Shown here piece after piece: positions 11,456 to 23,428 of a stretch of 64,000 nucleotides of DNA. Position numbers and translations under genes: made by a program. The stretch covers positions 8,328,734-8,392,733 of the forward strand of contig JADWOT020000004.1 in assembly GCA_036345935.2 (NCBI GenBank), written 5' to 3'. The notes beneath the pieces were generated by a model that did not search any database, had not been told where the DNA came from, and saw nothing but the letters and a program-made list of their open reading frames with translations. This DNA is from Taenia hydatigena (lineage: Eukaryota; Platyhelminthes; Cestoda; Cyclophyllidea; Taeniidae). The first letter of the stretch is position 1; each line of letters opens with the position of its first letter.

Positions 11456-13853
11456 TCACGCGGCACAGACCAGCAGAGCCACACCCTACCCTCATGCCGA
11501 CACAAGCGACCACCTCCAATCCATCCAAGCAGTGCACCACAGCCGTATTGCAAACCCAATCCGCCCCCGCCTTGCCCATCCCACTTCCTCCCCTCCTCCT
11601 CCTCCTCCTCTCCATAACTACCTACTTGTGCCTTTTCAACCCATTCGCATTCTTAAGGCTACGTCGCAGTAGTAGTGAGAACAGCGCCACCACTCATCAC
11701 CTATACAGTCAGCAACAAATTAACTGCCACCCTCCCACACCAACAACAACCCCCTACCTTCGAAAGCAAAATATGCCACACTTACCACCAGTGACCTCTC
11801 ATCCATAGCACTTCTATTCGTCATCGTCGTTGTCGCCGTCGCCGTCACCGTCGTAAGAGAGCGTCAACTTCACTCTTCCACACATAAGCACGACACGCCT
11901 CCCCTAGTCTCTCCCCTCCTCTCCCCGTCCACCCACTTAACCACCCATGCCCCCCCCCCGAAGAAAAAGAGATGCTCACATAATAGCAGTAGTAGTCCCT
12001 GTCGTCCATGCCTGCCGACACCTACATCGCACAACCCAGACCGAGACGCCGCCACCGCCACCGCCAACGCCAACGCCAACGCCGCGAATCACTCCAACAT
12101 CTCGCACTGCCCACCATCACTCCACACAATCATCAAATGCTACTTCGCCATCACCACAATAAGTTTGTAGTATCTGAAAAGGAAAAAAACCAAGTATTGT
12201 AGAGATGGACGTGTGACAGTCCAATGCGCTGCAAAGCTAACACCAACGAACATAACTGCTGATAGGAGAGAAACGACTTAGCAAGCAAATGCTTAAGACT
12301 GCTACAAAGTACAGTCTGCGTAGTGATTCCAAAGCTTCCCACTAGCCCCACTCCTGCTGCTGCGTCTACCTCACTCACTCACCCTCCTACTCACTCACTC
12401 ACCCACTCACTTACTCAGACACCAACTCGTGCCGTCAAAGCTGAAAAAACCTACGATTGAACCATCACCGAGGCCCTCTACACAACACCTTTCGCAGCAA
12501 GGATCACATCAACACAACAAATTACCCTCGTCCCGCCCCCAGTCCTCCGCCATCTCTATGCGCTGCTGCTCCAACAGCACGCATATCACAGTCCTGACAA
12601 TAGCGCATCCTTCACCACACAGGTAAACAGGAAAAGCACCTTTCCACCCAGCATAAGAGCAACGCGCATCGATTCTGTTACTGCACCCACAAAAGGCACC
12701 AACAACTCAATCCAATCTTACCTAGGGAATGCGCGAAGTCATAGCGAAGGCGAGATTCACGCTCATTGCTACAGCTTCATCTCCATCTCCTTCTCCTTCT
12801 TCTTCCTCTTCCTCTTCTTCAACGTCTATTCTAGCATGAAAACGGAAAAGGAAAGTGGAGGGTAAGATTTATAAACAAGATGAATACTAGCAAGGAAATA
12901 ATGAACAACGTTAAAACTCCTCACAAGTCTTTTCATCAAATCCCACCGCATTCATCAAAACTCATTCTTGATTAAATAACTAACCACTTGGAAACAGCAA
13001 AAACGATCCTACTTATTCGCAATAAGGATTGTGTAGTGAAAAATCAACGCGATTAGGCAATGCAAATGGAAAACAAAAAGTCTTGACAGCGACTGCAGCT
13101 ATTTTTGAAACGATTAGCCTAACATATAGAGTGATAAAGAAAGAACAAATATAAGTACAAACGTATGCACGTAATGGGTGCTTGATCGCACAAAAGCACC
13201 AAGCAAGTAATTGCCAAGCACTCGGTAAGATTATAACTCCTCTCAACCAAATTGCACCCCACCAATCAAACTCCAACGTCATTAATACAAAAAACACAGC
13301 CTCACACACTGCTAAAACGGTCATAATTTATCACTTATAGTGTCATGTAGCTAAATTGCACCTTAGTAAACGTCTCAACAGTCACATTAAGAGGCCTTTG
13401 CGTTTACTCCAGCAAGTACGTGTGTAACAGAAGAAATTCGATATTTAAAATATCTGTTAACAACAAAACCACCAAAACTAACCAAAATGCACCAAACGCT
13501 TACAAGATTTCCAACTTCTGACGGCGAACAAAGGCTCACTAATCCGAAACAACGGTGGCCGAAACAGGCAGCTCTTACGCGAGCCACGTACAAACATGAC
13601 CAATCAGGTCAAAGTTCGTTCGGTAAAACAATCAGGCTTTTAATATATATGTGTTTTATACGATGCAACAACTAACACAAACTAGAGCAGTTTTGTAACA
13701 AACACAAAATTTAAACTAGAAATACACAAATGAAAGAGTTTACGAATTGCGCACGAGTGAGAGATATGGCAATGAATCTCAGCAGACGACCAAAGCATAG
13801 ATACTATAGTATAAGGTGCAACAGCGCAAAGCAAAAGTAGTTTCAATAACAAC
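11455..13853 (+). repeat. R1 segmental repeat, copy b
   Basis: Collinear with R1a from about 4540 onward, but it lacks R1a's first 350 bp. It extends beyond R1a's end, sharing AACATATAGAGTGATAAAGA and the following 700 bp with copy c. At 13,845-13,853 (AATAACAAC) it carries the sequence that, in copy c, is immediately followed by the 5' LTR. It is therefore the unoccupied version of the retrotransposon insertion site. Confidence 0.85.
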
Positions 13854-14685
13854 ACTTAATTTTAATGTGTCGTCCTCATGGAAAATTTTAATTGTCTTTG
13901 GTGTCCAATGCCTTTTTATGGTTCGAATATCTACGCCACTAAGGTCGGTTAAGGTCGTAAATGAATGACTGGCTTGTGCATTCGGCTGAGTGTTGCGTTG
14001 TTTTGCTTCTCTTCTCATTCAAATGGGTCGTTTTACTAATGCTTATGGGCCAACGACTGTTGGGAAATGAATGCCTTGCTATTCGCGACTCAGGACAGTG
14101 TTGAGAGTGGATTACGTTAGTTTGTGGCATGTCTACAGTGGATGAATGGAAGTATGGATGAATGGTTGAGAAGGACCACCGATTTGGCGCCATTTCAGTA
14201 GAAGCGGAAGAGCTCCCAAAGTGAAAGGTAAGGTAGGAGCATAGATGCTGGTTATTTTGTGTGTCTATCCATGATTTTATTGCGGTACTTGCATGCACAG
14301 GATGGGTTAATTGATTTGTTCTCCTCGAGGAATATGGTGTTAACCAATGCGTTTGCATTTTCACAAGTTGATTGAACCTGCTGAAGACGCGTTTGTAACG
14401 CGTTGCACCGTGACCACTCTTCTTGTTACGTTGCACCTACACGTGTGGCATGTGTTTCATATCACCAAGTCATGGCTATCCAGAATACCCGATGTATTTA
14501 AAGCAATAAAGGTGGTGAGGGACAGTTGTGTTGTGTGGTATTTGAAAAGGAGGAGGAGGAGGAGGGGAGGTCAGTTGATTAGAAGAAGTGAATGCAGTTA
14601 GCGTAATTGTATAGGCGAAACAGGCACTACTGTTGGGTGTGGTGATGAGGATTGCTGCTTAGCAGGTGAAGCGTGTTTTGCGTAG
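13854..14685. other. Linker between R1b and the P arm
   Basis: A 165-codon minus-strand frame (13,939-14,436) and shorter plus-strand frames are open here. None shows a motif or splice support. A short GGA run lies at 14,548-14,568. No copy was found elsewhere in the window. Confidence 0.4.
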
Positions 14686-15240
14686 GTGTTACCTCTGACA
14701 GCAGGGATTCACAGCGACTGGAGTGGGTCTTGCTGGATTACTTAGTGACGTGGCCTCATGACTATGGGTAAATCGTGGGGTATGCGCGAACAAATGGTGT
14801 AGAAGTTGATTGTGAGGGTAAGTGTTGAATTCAGCTCTGCCTTGTGTAGAGTGTTCGGCTGTCTGTTAAGGAGAGGAAGGAGGTAGGGAAGAGGATGGGA
14901 GGTGGAGGAGGGCACATACAGTGAAAAGCGCATCATTCCACGCAACACCCTGCCAATTTCGACGCTTGAATCATCTTGGGGTGGAATTAGTCCTTCTACT
15001 CACGTGGTGCATTTTTTGTCACTGTATAGCACGATAGGCGGTAAATGGGGACTGTTTTGTTGGTTTGTGGGGTTGTTTGTGCCTTGAACGACGTTTGGAG
15101 TGTGCTTAATGGGGGTGGAGTGGGGTTGCGGTATACTGCTTGGGTAGACTGGCGGTGGTCCTTGGTGTTAGTGTTGATTTGTGCTTTGCTGTTAGGAAGA
15201 GGAGGCATTTCCATCTTAAAACTCTTTGTCAATATTCTAG

Positions 15241-15426
15241 GTGCCTGAAGGACGGGGATTTGGAGAGTCGTCGACGGCGCTAGTTCAACCTTTCTATGCT
15301 TCGCCTCCTCCACAGAGCCCCGCTTCTGCGACTGCAGCTGCTGCTACTGCCACGTATGCGTGGACATCACCGACCGACGATGCGATGGGATTTGCGTGGC
15401 TTAACAGCAAGTGCTATGCAGAATAA
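15241..15426 (+). other. Exon-like cassette, YAWTSP type, in left P arm
   Basis: After an acceptor-like TCAATATTCTAG the frame reads PEGRGFGESSTALVQPFYAS, then PPPQSPAS, an alanine run and TYAWTSPTDDAMG. It stops at TAA (15,424-15,426). The reverse-strand sister at 51,395-51,583 keeps the frame, with an alanine-run length change of one codon and W/G substitutions near the end. A more distant relative sits in R1 (4,290-4,475). It is a plausible terminal exon, but upstream exons are not identified and the fold is unknown. Confidence 0.35.
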
Positions 15427-16301
15427 CATCGGCCTGAGTGTTGAACTTGCTCTTAAATAACAATCTTCCTTTTGAGTACTTTACTGAATTTTAGTTGAAG
15501 ATTGTTGAGACTTCTCTGAGCAGTTTTGGAAGGTTGTGGTGGACTGTTTTTTGTGGTTGCACATTCAATGGCGTGGGACCAAAGCTTGACGAGAGGACGA
15601 CGCGAACGCCGATAGATTGGCAACCACTAGGGCAGCAAACCCTCACTGAGTGAGGTGGCGGAGAATGAGGCAGTTGTTGCAGAAGAGTTCGGTCACTTGA
15701 TTAATTTGAAGGGATCATGTCAGTTGAAATTTCCATCGAAAGTGATATTGGTTGGTAGGTTGTTAAGAAGTAGTCAGTGAATTAGTTGGGGATGCAAGGA
15801 ATTGCGCCACTTGTGACCCTGTTTGGAGAAGTCAGTTCCTGTGCCATCACCTAATTGCTCGTCCTCCTTCATCATTTGCTTGGATGCATGGAAGTCAAGC
15901 CGGCATAGACAGACGGCAGTGGGCTTCTTTTCATCCCATCAACCATCGCTCCTTCCTCGTCATTCATCAAGAATGACTTGAAAGATGTGCTTCAGTTTGC
16001 CATCGGGTGGACTTGATGTGGAGGGAGAGAGCTGCCTGGAAACGACGTGTCTTGTTATAATGTGAAGGAGATGGCGTCACACAACTCAACGACCATAAGA
16101 CAGAGTCGGGATGTGGTATTGAATGCTTCGAAGTGGTCGGTGAAGAGTGAGCTCAAACCGACAGTAAGGTGGATTCTGTGGCATCGCAGCCATCCTGCCG
16201 CCTACTAAGTGATAAGTGAGATAAGGCCTTCGTCTAATGAATAAAAGAGATGTATTTGAACAAACAAGAAGAAGAACAAAAATAAGAAAGGTGGTATGTG
16301 G

Positions 16302-16579
16302 GTTGCCAAAGAAGCCAAGAAGCTGTCTGACACAAAGCACCTCAGACGAATGTTCATGTGGAAGCAGAGGAAGTGGGACAGAATGGGCAGGGTGGGCAGT
16401 GTGGGCGGAGGGGGAACTCGCAAGCAGTCGCATCTGATGTGAAGGTTGGTAGATTGCAACGGATACTGCAAGTCATCGCTGACGGTGGCGAAATGGAAGG
16501 AGCCGGCGCATCAGCAGCAGACGTCCACGGCACGACCGAAGGTCCAGATGAATGCGAATGGGAGGAAGCGGAGGGGTGA
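16302..16579 (+). pseudogene. Gene X paralogue (X'), interrupted
   Basis: This matches exon 2 of gene X (17,252-18,009, minus) at DNA and protein level. It begins GTTGCCAAAGAAG and later encodes VHVEAEE, ASDVKVGRLQRILQVIAD and DECEWEE, against VHVEEEW, ASDTKLVRFQLMLQFFA and DEYEWREE in X. In the homologous frame a TGA follows GCT GTC within ten codons of the exon start. The same TGA is present in the right arm copy (50,252-50,515), so the defect predates the arm duplication. X and X' face each other, making an older inverted repeat inside each P arm. Confidence 0.4.
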
Positions 16580-16624
16580 GATGTGAATACGAAAGAAAGA
16601 AGGGCGACGGTGGAAAACAAGCAG

Positions 16625-16765
16625 CTACTCGAGGAAGAAGAGGAAGGGAGAAAGGAAGGAAGGAAGGAGGGAAGGCGGGGAGGGAGGGAGAGAAACAGGG
16701 AGGGGGAAGGGAGGCAGGGAGTGAGGGAGGGAGGGAGGGAGAGAGAGAGAGAGAGAGAGGGGAGG
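16625..16765. repeat. Polypurine low-complexity tract
   Basis: GGAA, GGGA and GA units, ending in a (GA)n run at about 16,738-16,759. It corresponds to the assembly gap in the right arm. It is positioned like the Glu-rich GAG-repeat region of gene X but out of frame. Confidence 0.9.
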
Positions 16766-17122
16766 CATCGGAACGGAGAGGGAAGTGAAGAACGAGGAGA
16801 CATCACGCATGGCGGTGAACAACGGCATCGGCGATGGCAGCAGGGGCACAGTTGTCGACTCTGACGGTGGACATGGGCGAGACATTGTTGGCACCAGGAC
16901 ATCTCAACCGAACACTAAATGAAAAAGGAGAGAAAAAAAATAGGAAGTTAAGAGAGACGGACGGAGGGACGGATGGATGGAAGAACGGGAGTCCTTCGCT
17001 CTTGGCATGGGTGGAGGTCATCATCGTCATCTACCTCCTGCTGCTGCTGCTGCTGAGCCAACTGTGACAACTACAGTGTCCCTAACAACCAAAACAACGA
17101 CAACAACAACGCCCTTCTCCTC

Positions 17123-17152
17123 CTCCTCCTGCTGCTGCTGCTGCTGCTGCTC
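17123..17152. repeat. (CTG)n / (CAG)n triplet run
   Basis: Ten or so CTG units. The right arm equivalent is at 49,384-49,405 on the opposite strand and differs in length. Confidence 0.9.
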
Positions 17153-17251
17153 ATAGTGCAGATGCTGCTGCATTAACAGGAAGGACAATGCTCTCACCAA
17201 CTTGACTTGGTGTGAATTGGTGGTAGGCAAGAAGCACACTTTGCTCCATCA

Positions 17252-18209
17252 TCAATGCATCATGGAGTCCGTAAACCGGTGTCGGTGTTGGTGAGGTGGT
17301 CCCTTGTGTTGTTGGTGCCACGCGAGCCCACCGATTGAGTTGGTGAAGAGCCGACGCCACCTGCCGCTGCGTGTCTTCTTTGCTTTGCCGTGTGCGTGGT
17401 GACCACTCTCGATGATGACATTGTGCGCCTCCTCCTTCTTCACCTCCTTCTCCATTCTCCCGTCCTCCTCCTGCTCCTCATGCTCCTGCTCCTGCTCCTC
17501 CTCCTCCTGCTCGTTCTCCTCGCGCTGCCCATCCCGCACCTGCGCCTGCTCCCGCTCACGCTCCACCCGCTCCACCCACACCTCCTCCTCCTCCTGCTGC
17601 CCGTCCTCGTCCCTCTTCGAACGGCCCTTTGTCTCCATCCGTCTTCTCATCCTCCTCCTCCTTTCAGCGCAAAGGCCCTTTGCGCTATCCACACTAACAC
17701 CTCCTCCTTCTTCCCTCCATTCGTACTCATCCGGAAGGTCGGTAACACCGTAGGTCGTGTCTGCGGCGCCAGTATCTCCTTCCGTTTCTGCCGACCGTCG
17801 CTGCCGCCTCCGCATCGAATGACTTGGAGGCGGGGCGAAGAATTGCAGTATCTGTTGGAACCTCACCAGCTTCGCATCAGATGCGCCAGTCGAGTTCTCC
17901 ATCTCCTCCACCTGCTCCACCTGCTCCACTTGCTCCACCCGCTCTTCTTCCACATGAACATCTGTTTGAAGTGCTTTGTGAGAGACAGCCTGTTGGCGTC
18001 TTTGGCAACCTGCATGACAATGAGGTTAGTAGAGGTGTGTGTAAAGGCGAGCACCTACCTCTCCTCGTCGACACTGCTTGCGCCATGTCCACGAGGGTCC
18101 ACGCGAGAAAGAAAAATCGCAAACGGAAAAAACCAAAGTGACCGAAAAACCAAAGCGAAATGTACACCAAGACGAAGAGCATTTGCAGATACATCCGATT
18201 TGCAAACAT
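17252..18209 (-). CDS. Gene X, left P arm copy: two-exon charged protein
   Basis: Proposed model: exon 1 from 18,209 to 18,059, a 49-nt intron (18,058-18,010, donor GTAGGT, acceptor CATGCAG), and exon 2 from 18,009 to 17,252, with 302 codons plus stop in frame. The N-terminus is strongly hydrophobic (LFVLVYISLWFFGHFGFF), like a signal anchor. A shorter start at 18,086 (MAQAV) is also possible. The rest has VEQ repeats, an Arg-rich patch, a Glu-rich stretch from GAG repeats, and a basic GKAKKTRSGRWRR tail. The right arm copy (48,294-49,281) keeps the same intron and an open frame, with indels in threes. I recognise no family. Against it: low complexity makes long frames easy, and the antisense frame is also open. 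If real, it is perhaps a membrane or secreted protein. Confidence 0.35.
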
Positions 18210-18539
18210 TGTAGTGGCGGTATGTTTGAGTGTGTGACACGATCAATGGATTCAATCGATAGCCTCACCATTTGAAAGTCAGCAGCGCTTTCTGTGTGGT
18301 GACTGCACTGCCATCACGCTAAATTGTGGTGCATGTTGGCGGCTAATGATGATAATTATTACTGGCACGACTGGAACGATGTACTGCTTTGTGGTGTAGG
18401 TGAGGTATAGGTGCGTCGAATGTGCTTGTGGAAGTGATAGCAACCACCCACAACGATGAGGCTGTACTGTCGCCTCACAATGCCAGCGAGCTAGAAATGC
18501 GAGTGGAATAAGTGTTACTCAAATGACTTGAGTAGTGGG

Positions 18540-19280
18540 TTTCTGTTGCTGCGTGTGACGGGAAGACGGGTGTGAGTGTTGAAGGCATTTATGCAGCATA
18601 TCCAGTATGTGCATTTTCGATGGTGGTGGTAAGGAAAGAACCAACACATGTTACACCGGTGGGACAGCAGGCTTGCTTTTCGAAGAAGAGAAGGAAAGAG
18701 AAAGGGGGGACGGAAGAAAGGAAGGAAGGGAGGAAGGAAAGAAGGAAGGGAGGAAGAAGTGGCTAGATGTGTCACACATGCGAGACGGTGGTTGGTAGCC
18801 GTAAGATAGAATGATAAAGTGGTGAAAATAGTTCTCGTTGGACTTAAGATGGTCCAGTTGAAGGAGTAGCTTCTACTTTGAGTCATTGCCTTATTGGTAG
18901 AGCTGTCCTTTGATGAGCCTCCATATCTGCCATAAGGTGTTGCACCCAGTCGCCACAATCGTGCCAATACGTGAGGCCTCTCATTGTTAGCACTGTGGTT
19001 CTCTTCATGAGTGACATTATTACTCGCTCTGTGGGGAGTTATATGCTTCCGATAAGTGAACTAAAGTCTTTTCAATTTGATTAATTGAGCAATGGCTTTT
19101 TCAAGCAGAGTCATTGTAGTTCAATTGCATGATTTGCTCAGCGGTAGAAGAATTAACTGCGTCTATTTATTCGACCACGTTCGGAAGTGTGCACTAAGTT
19201 TGGACGATAGCAAAAGCCCATCGAGACACCTATGGAAGATCTTGCATGGTATACGCAAATCATTCCTTACATGATCAGCA
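18540..19280 (+). repeat. Sub-module shared by P arms and the 34.6-kb copy
   Basis: This part of the left P arm has a full inverted copy at 34,585-35,330 and a shorter, more diverged one at 47,365-47,960. It includes a GGAA-rich run (18,690-18,752) and a tRNA-like promoter region (19,130-19,185). Three copies at two orientations suggest it moved or was duplicated separately from the rest of P. Confidence 0.85.
19130..19185 (+). other. tRNA-like A-box/B-box, possible SINE relic
   Basis: TTGCTCAGCGGTAGAAG resembles a tRNA D-arm/A-box, and TTATTCGACCACG, about 30 nt downstream, resembles a B-box core (TTCGANNC). The segment is repeated inverted near 34,685-34,740. No full cloverleaf or acceptor stem can be drawn, so it is not a functional tRNA gene. 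It could be a decayed tRNA-derived short interspersed element or chance. Confidence 0.2.
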
Positions 19281-20239
19281 TGAGCTCTGTATTCGCAAGG
19301 CGTGAGATCGTGACTGACTCTAACCCATCTGCTTTTTCTCTTCGCATTCATCTGACATCTTATCTCTGCCATCGCTGTGGCGATTGGCTCGGCTGTGCCA
19401 AGGCTAAAGACAAATGCCTCCGACGTGCCAGGCCTTTGCGGGCATGTTGGTGGGAGCGAAGTGTACGAAAACAAGCGATGGCAGTGAGTGAGTGAGGGTG
19501 CTTTATTACACCTGAGTCGCGTCATCTTCTAGCAACAAATCAATGAGTTCTTGTCCAGTAATTGCTCTCTTTCATGATTGACCACTTGTTTCAAATTAGC
19601 TGAACTAGTCTGCACCATCCCATCTCCATGCGGTACAGCAATGTTGAATGTGTCGTAGCAACCTCGCGACTTCCAGAGATTAGCGCATTTTAACATCAAA
19701 CAAGGTTAGCAACTACAGTGTAGTCAGAAAAGTGGAAGAACGATGGTGTCGCAGCAATGTATAATTATATGGCTTAATTCCCTCCCCACCTTATTCCTTC
19801 TCCCTCTTTCCTCCCTCCATTCAAACATATTAAACCCCCACGAGCGAAACAAATATCCTTCATTGTTTCCCTTTCTCCCTATAATGTTATGTGTCATTCA
19901 CATTTATCTTCAATTCATCTTATTAACCTGATGATAGCCACCCAATCCTTTTGTGTAGCATTCTATGAAAAGAGGATTTTCACTCTTTGCACACGCATGC
20001 CTAATTTCTTCTATTGTTTCTGCATTTCTAATTCTTACGCTTTTTATTTACTACATTCTGATTTCTCTACAATGCCTCAAAGTGAATGCATTGTTTGTTT
20101 GATTGCCGGTTTCGGCTACGGTGACTTGGGTGACCATGTTGCTCCAAAGGGGCGAGCTGGCCTCTGGACCACGCCACCGGTCTCTACACTCTGCTTGCTG
20201 AATGTATATACATTCTATTTAAGTATTATGCCCTCTTTT

Positions 20240-22790
20240 GCTTTTAATGAAGTCTTGGAACACTACATCACATTTGTTGCACACATTGAAATTGCCCAAC
20301 CGCTTTCCAGTTAGTGTTCCACAACAAAGAACAACTTATTGCTGTTTTGTGGCATCCCTATTCTTAAGACCTATTTGCTTTTTGTCAACTACTTTTCCTT
20401 TGCCGTCGAGACCCATCAGCGTGGTTTTACGACGTTCTCATGGTCGTCGCCGTTGTCGCCTTGTGAGGCAAAACCTCTCCACAATGCAGCATTACGAGGA
20501 AACATTAACTCAGTCTTAGATAGCTCGAACGAGTTTGCTTTCTCTAGGCCCTGTCGATTACATTTACGTGTCGCCATATTATGCAACAATACAATGTCAC
20601 GTTTTTGCTTTAGAGGTATCTTGCGCGAAGCTCTACCACACAAATAATGAGGCTAATTTTGAAGCGAAACTATCGTTATCCTTGCCAAAACAAATTTTGG
20701 ACGCTGAAAAACAATTAATGATCTCATGGCGAATACCTTCATTTTATTTCCATCGTGACAAGTCTGACATAAAGAACATTTCATGTTATATCTGATTTGA
20801 TGTTTCCACCACATGCCTACATCAGAACATGCAGGCCAACAGTCCAACATAACTTGGCAAAGGTGTAAGATACAAACGACTGCAGACACACCAACAGATG
20901 TTATTGAAAGGCGTTCGACAAACCAATCTCCCACAATAATCTCCATCCCGTCCGTATGTTCCATCAGCGTTTCATTCAACTCCGCATTGTTGCCCTGTGG
21001 TGGCAATAGCTACCACGTCTGCTTAAGGGAGCCGCGTGTTGGAATGACAACACAACTACCATTTGGAACGCATTGCAGAGGAGATGGTGTTATGAGATTA
21101 ATCAAGCAGCATGGAGCCTTCCCTCCCTTCTCGCCTACTTAGCATACATGCCCAAGTGCAGAGCGGCTGGAGGCATCTTATCTTCTTTCTTACACAAACA
21201 TCCCCTTTCTGCTTCACACCCACCGACCCAATTACCCACTAGTTACACACTCTGTACCTTCTGAAGCCATTCTTAAGGCTAATTGACAGCATGCCACTCC
21301 TCCTAAAGACTCATGACACCTCCAACTGTAGGCAATCTACTTCAAAATGCACCCATCACCTGTGCAGCCAACAATTAACTGTAACGCAACAAAGCAAGAG
21401 CAGCTCTACACATAATGAAGCAAATGGGTTACGGCTAGCGAACCTTCAATCCACAATAGAACATCTCTATCACCAATTCATACATAGGTACTGCAGTTTT
21501 CTCAGCATTTGCCTTCCCCCTGAAGACAAAAGAGGACATCATACTCGGGTTAAATACATACACATGCATTCGATATACCACTGTGAAGAGATACAACGAT
21601 GGCGCATTTAAGTGGCCTCACCACCAAAATCCGTCATTCAATGAACCACCAACGCATAACACGGTTCACTTCGCCTTGTCCAGCGCCATCCGCCGTGCTC
21701 TCCTCGGTAAGGCTACTGCATCGTCAGTCTCCCCATCTCCCTTGCTGCAAGCTGATTCCTTATGCGATAAGGGGCAAATGTGTTAACCACCACGCGCGTC
21801 CATCATCAGTAGAGGAAACATTGGTCTGAAAGCGATTAGTCAAACTCATGTCAACGGTACGGCACCACAGCAACCATAGTGACAGTTTTTAAGCCTATAA
21901 CATTAGACAAGTGATTATCGAATATGACAATGAGTCGCACAGGGAATCATTCGTGCATATCAAAGCATCATAACTACACTTCCAATTACTCCACACCTAC
22001 TTCACACTGGCATTACCTCATTTCACAGTGGTAAAAGCGACAATGCCTGAGCATCTTAGATTTAAAAATGAATCGGCGAAACCAGCCATTGTAAGAAGAT
22101 AATAACATCTGACTTATCTAGCATGCTTACCAGGCCACAGGTTCGCACCTGTTTCGCTCTTGCATGGCACTCACACCTCACTTACCGTTTCCAACACCTC
22201 CAATCGGAAAACCGTGTCTCTTATATCCTGCATGAACGAATAGTTCGCATTTAGGAAGGTAACATTCGGTACACTCAATCCGCCGAATGATTGCGACTCC
22301 TCAGCTGTCGACGATGAGTTCAAAGGAGCTTAGTGTGCAGTCTTAGCGGCCTCCCTCCCATTGGTCTGCTTCTACATCAACATTCCTCTTTGCCATTGCC
22401 ACCGACGGCAAAGATGGGTGTTGTTGGCAGCCTGATGAGTCAGTCTGTGGTGTCCTTAGAGAGCGACCCATAACCAGCCTTGAAGGTGGTAGCGGCAACG
22501 GAGCGAGTGTCAGTCAGTGAGACTGCTCACCCTCATCCTCTACCATCCCCACAACCTCGTCAAATCAATGAGCACATTATAAAAACCACCAGCAGCGCAA
22601 TTAAAAAGGCATCGCGACACATGGAAGGCCGAGAACTACACCACGCGACACTGTCGAAATAAGACAATGTGCTATTGCGTGACATCTCGTGCACACGCTC
22701 CATTGCAGTGGTAGAGCATCCACACCCAGGGGCCCTAGAAGGATGAGCAAAAGTCGAATAGTCAATGCAGACAGGCTTCATCCCACTACC
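20240..22790 (+). repeat. R3 segmental repeat, copy a
   Basis: Direct repeat of 28,680-31,560. Shared landmarks include ATTGCCCAACCGCTTTCCAG (20,291 and 28,726), TCCAGCGCCATCCGCCGTGC (21,679 and 30,209) and the coiled-coil-like segment near 22,560. Part of it (21,040-21,765) is also present inverted at 10,705-11,455. Divergence is moderate, with frameshifts between copies. Confidence 0.85.
22556..22747 (+). pseudogene. Coiled-coil-like exon relic in R3a
   Basis: The frame reads QINEHIIKTTSSAIKKASRH then MEGRELHHATLSK and stops at TAA. After the stop, recognisable residues continue (LLRDISCTRS, VVEHPHPGALEG). The sister at 31,336-31,527 is open through the same stretch, so this copy carries a nonsense change. 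The pattern (amphipathic helix with a central ME) is like the 24,058 exon. Confidence 0.35.
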
Positions 22791-23428
22791 AATCCTTCGT
22801 GGGCAGCGATGGACTCAACTGTCACGGACCTCATTTGAGGAGGGAGATAAACGTTGTGAATTATGTGCGTATTAAATGGCTTTTGTTGTGGCAGAAATAG
22901 GTTTGAGTAAAATAGGATAACGCTGAGGCGGTACGGCTTTACCAGGTGTCGTTCAAGTTATAATGTAAGGGGAATGGCGCTGCCTACAATGGGCTTGAAT
23001 GTGTGAAGTGATTGACTCGTCTTAAAGTCAACTTTTGAATGAACTGAAAGGTCATGTCGGGGTATAGAAGGTAGAGCACAGATAAAGGGAATCATACAGT
23101 TCAATAAAAGTAGAACTTACGATGTCTGAGAAATCCGAGGAGTTAAAAGCAGAGTAAGGTAAAGTGTAAAACACCTAAACGATTGTGGACGTGGTCTTCC
23201 ATGCATTCGTGGTAATTCTTTCCAGTGTCTGCTTCTACTTGCAGTGTTTTATGTGTTTCCTCTCGTACAGGCCTCCTTTCCAGCGGTGCCAGCAGCAGTA
23301 GGGTAAAATTTGCATCGTGTTCGCACACATATGTCTGTGTGCTGCATTTGAAGGCCACATCACCCAACTTAATGAGAATGCACATATTCCTGTGCATCAT
23401 TTCAGTTTATCCTATTTTCATTTTTATT

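Larger units (their letters stand above)
14690..19105 (+). repeat. P inverted repeat, left arm
   Basis: Blocks of this arm are the reverse complement of 47,365-53,645. They are 14,690-14,850 with 53,505-53,645; 14,985-15,430 with 51,384-51,835; 15,430-16,690 with 50,117-51,384; 16,787-17,030 with 49,530-49,737; and 17,030-19,105 with 47,365-49,530. The right arm has an R1 copy where this arm has only about 140 bp (14,850-14,985). Similarity is high through the coding-like centre, with triplet-repeat length changes. Confidence 0.9.

Noticed and set aside
13939..14436. 165-codon minus-strand frame
   Set aside because: Composition is ordinary, no motif was recognised, and it crosses from R1 flank to linker without structure.
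17390..18214. 274-codon plus-strand frame rich in Leu, antisense to gene X
   Set aside because: The antisense of GAG/CTC repeats gives Leu runs. The minus strand has the spliced model conserved in both arms, although I cannot exclude the plus strand fully.
19130..19200. Functional tRNA gene
   Set aside because: Only promoter-like boxes are present; no acceptor stem or anticodon arm can be formed.
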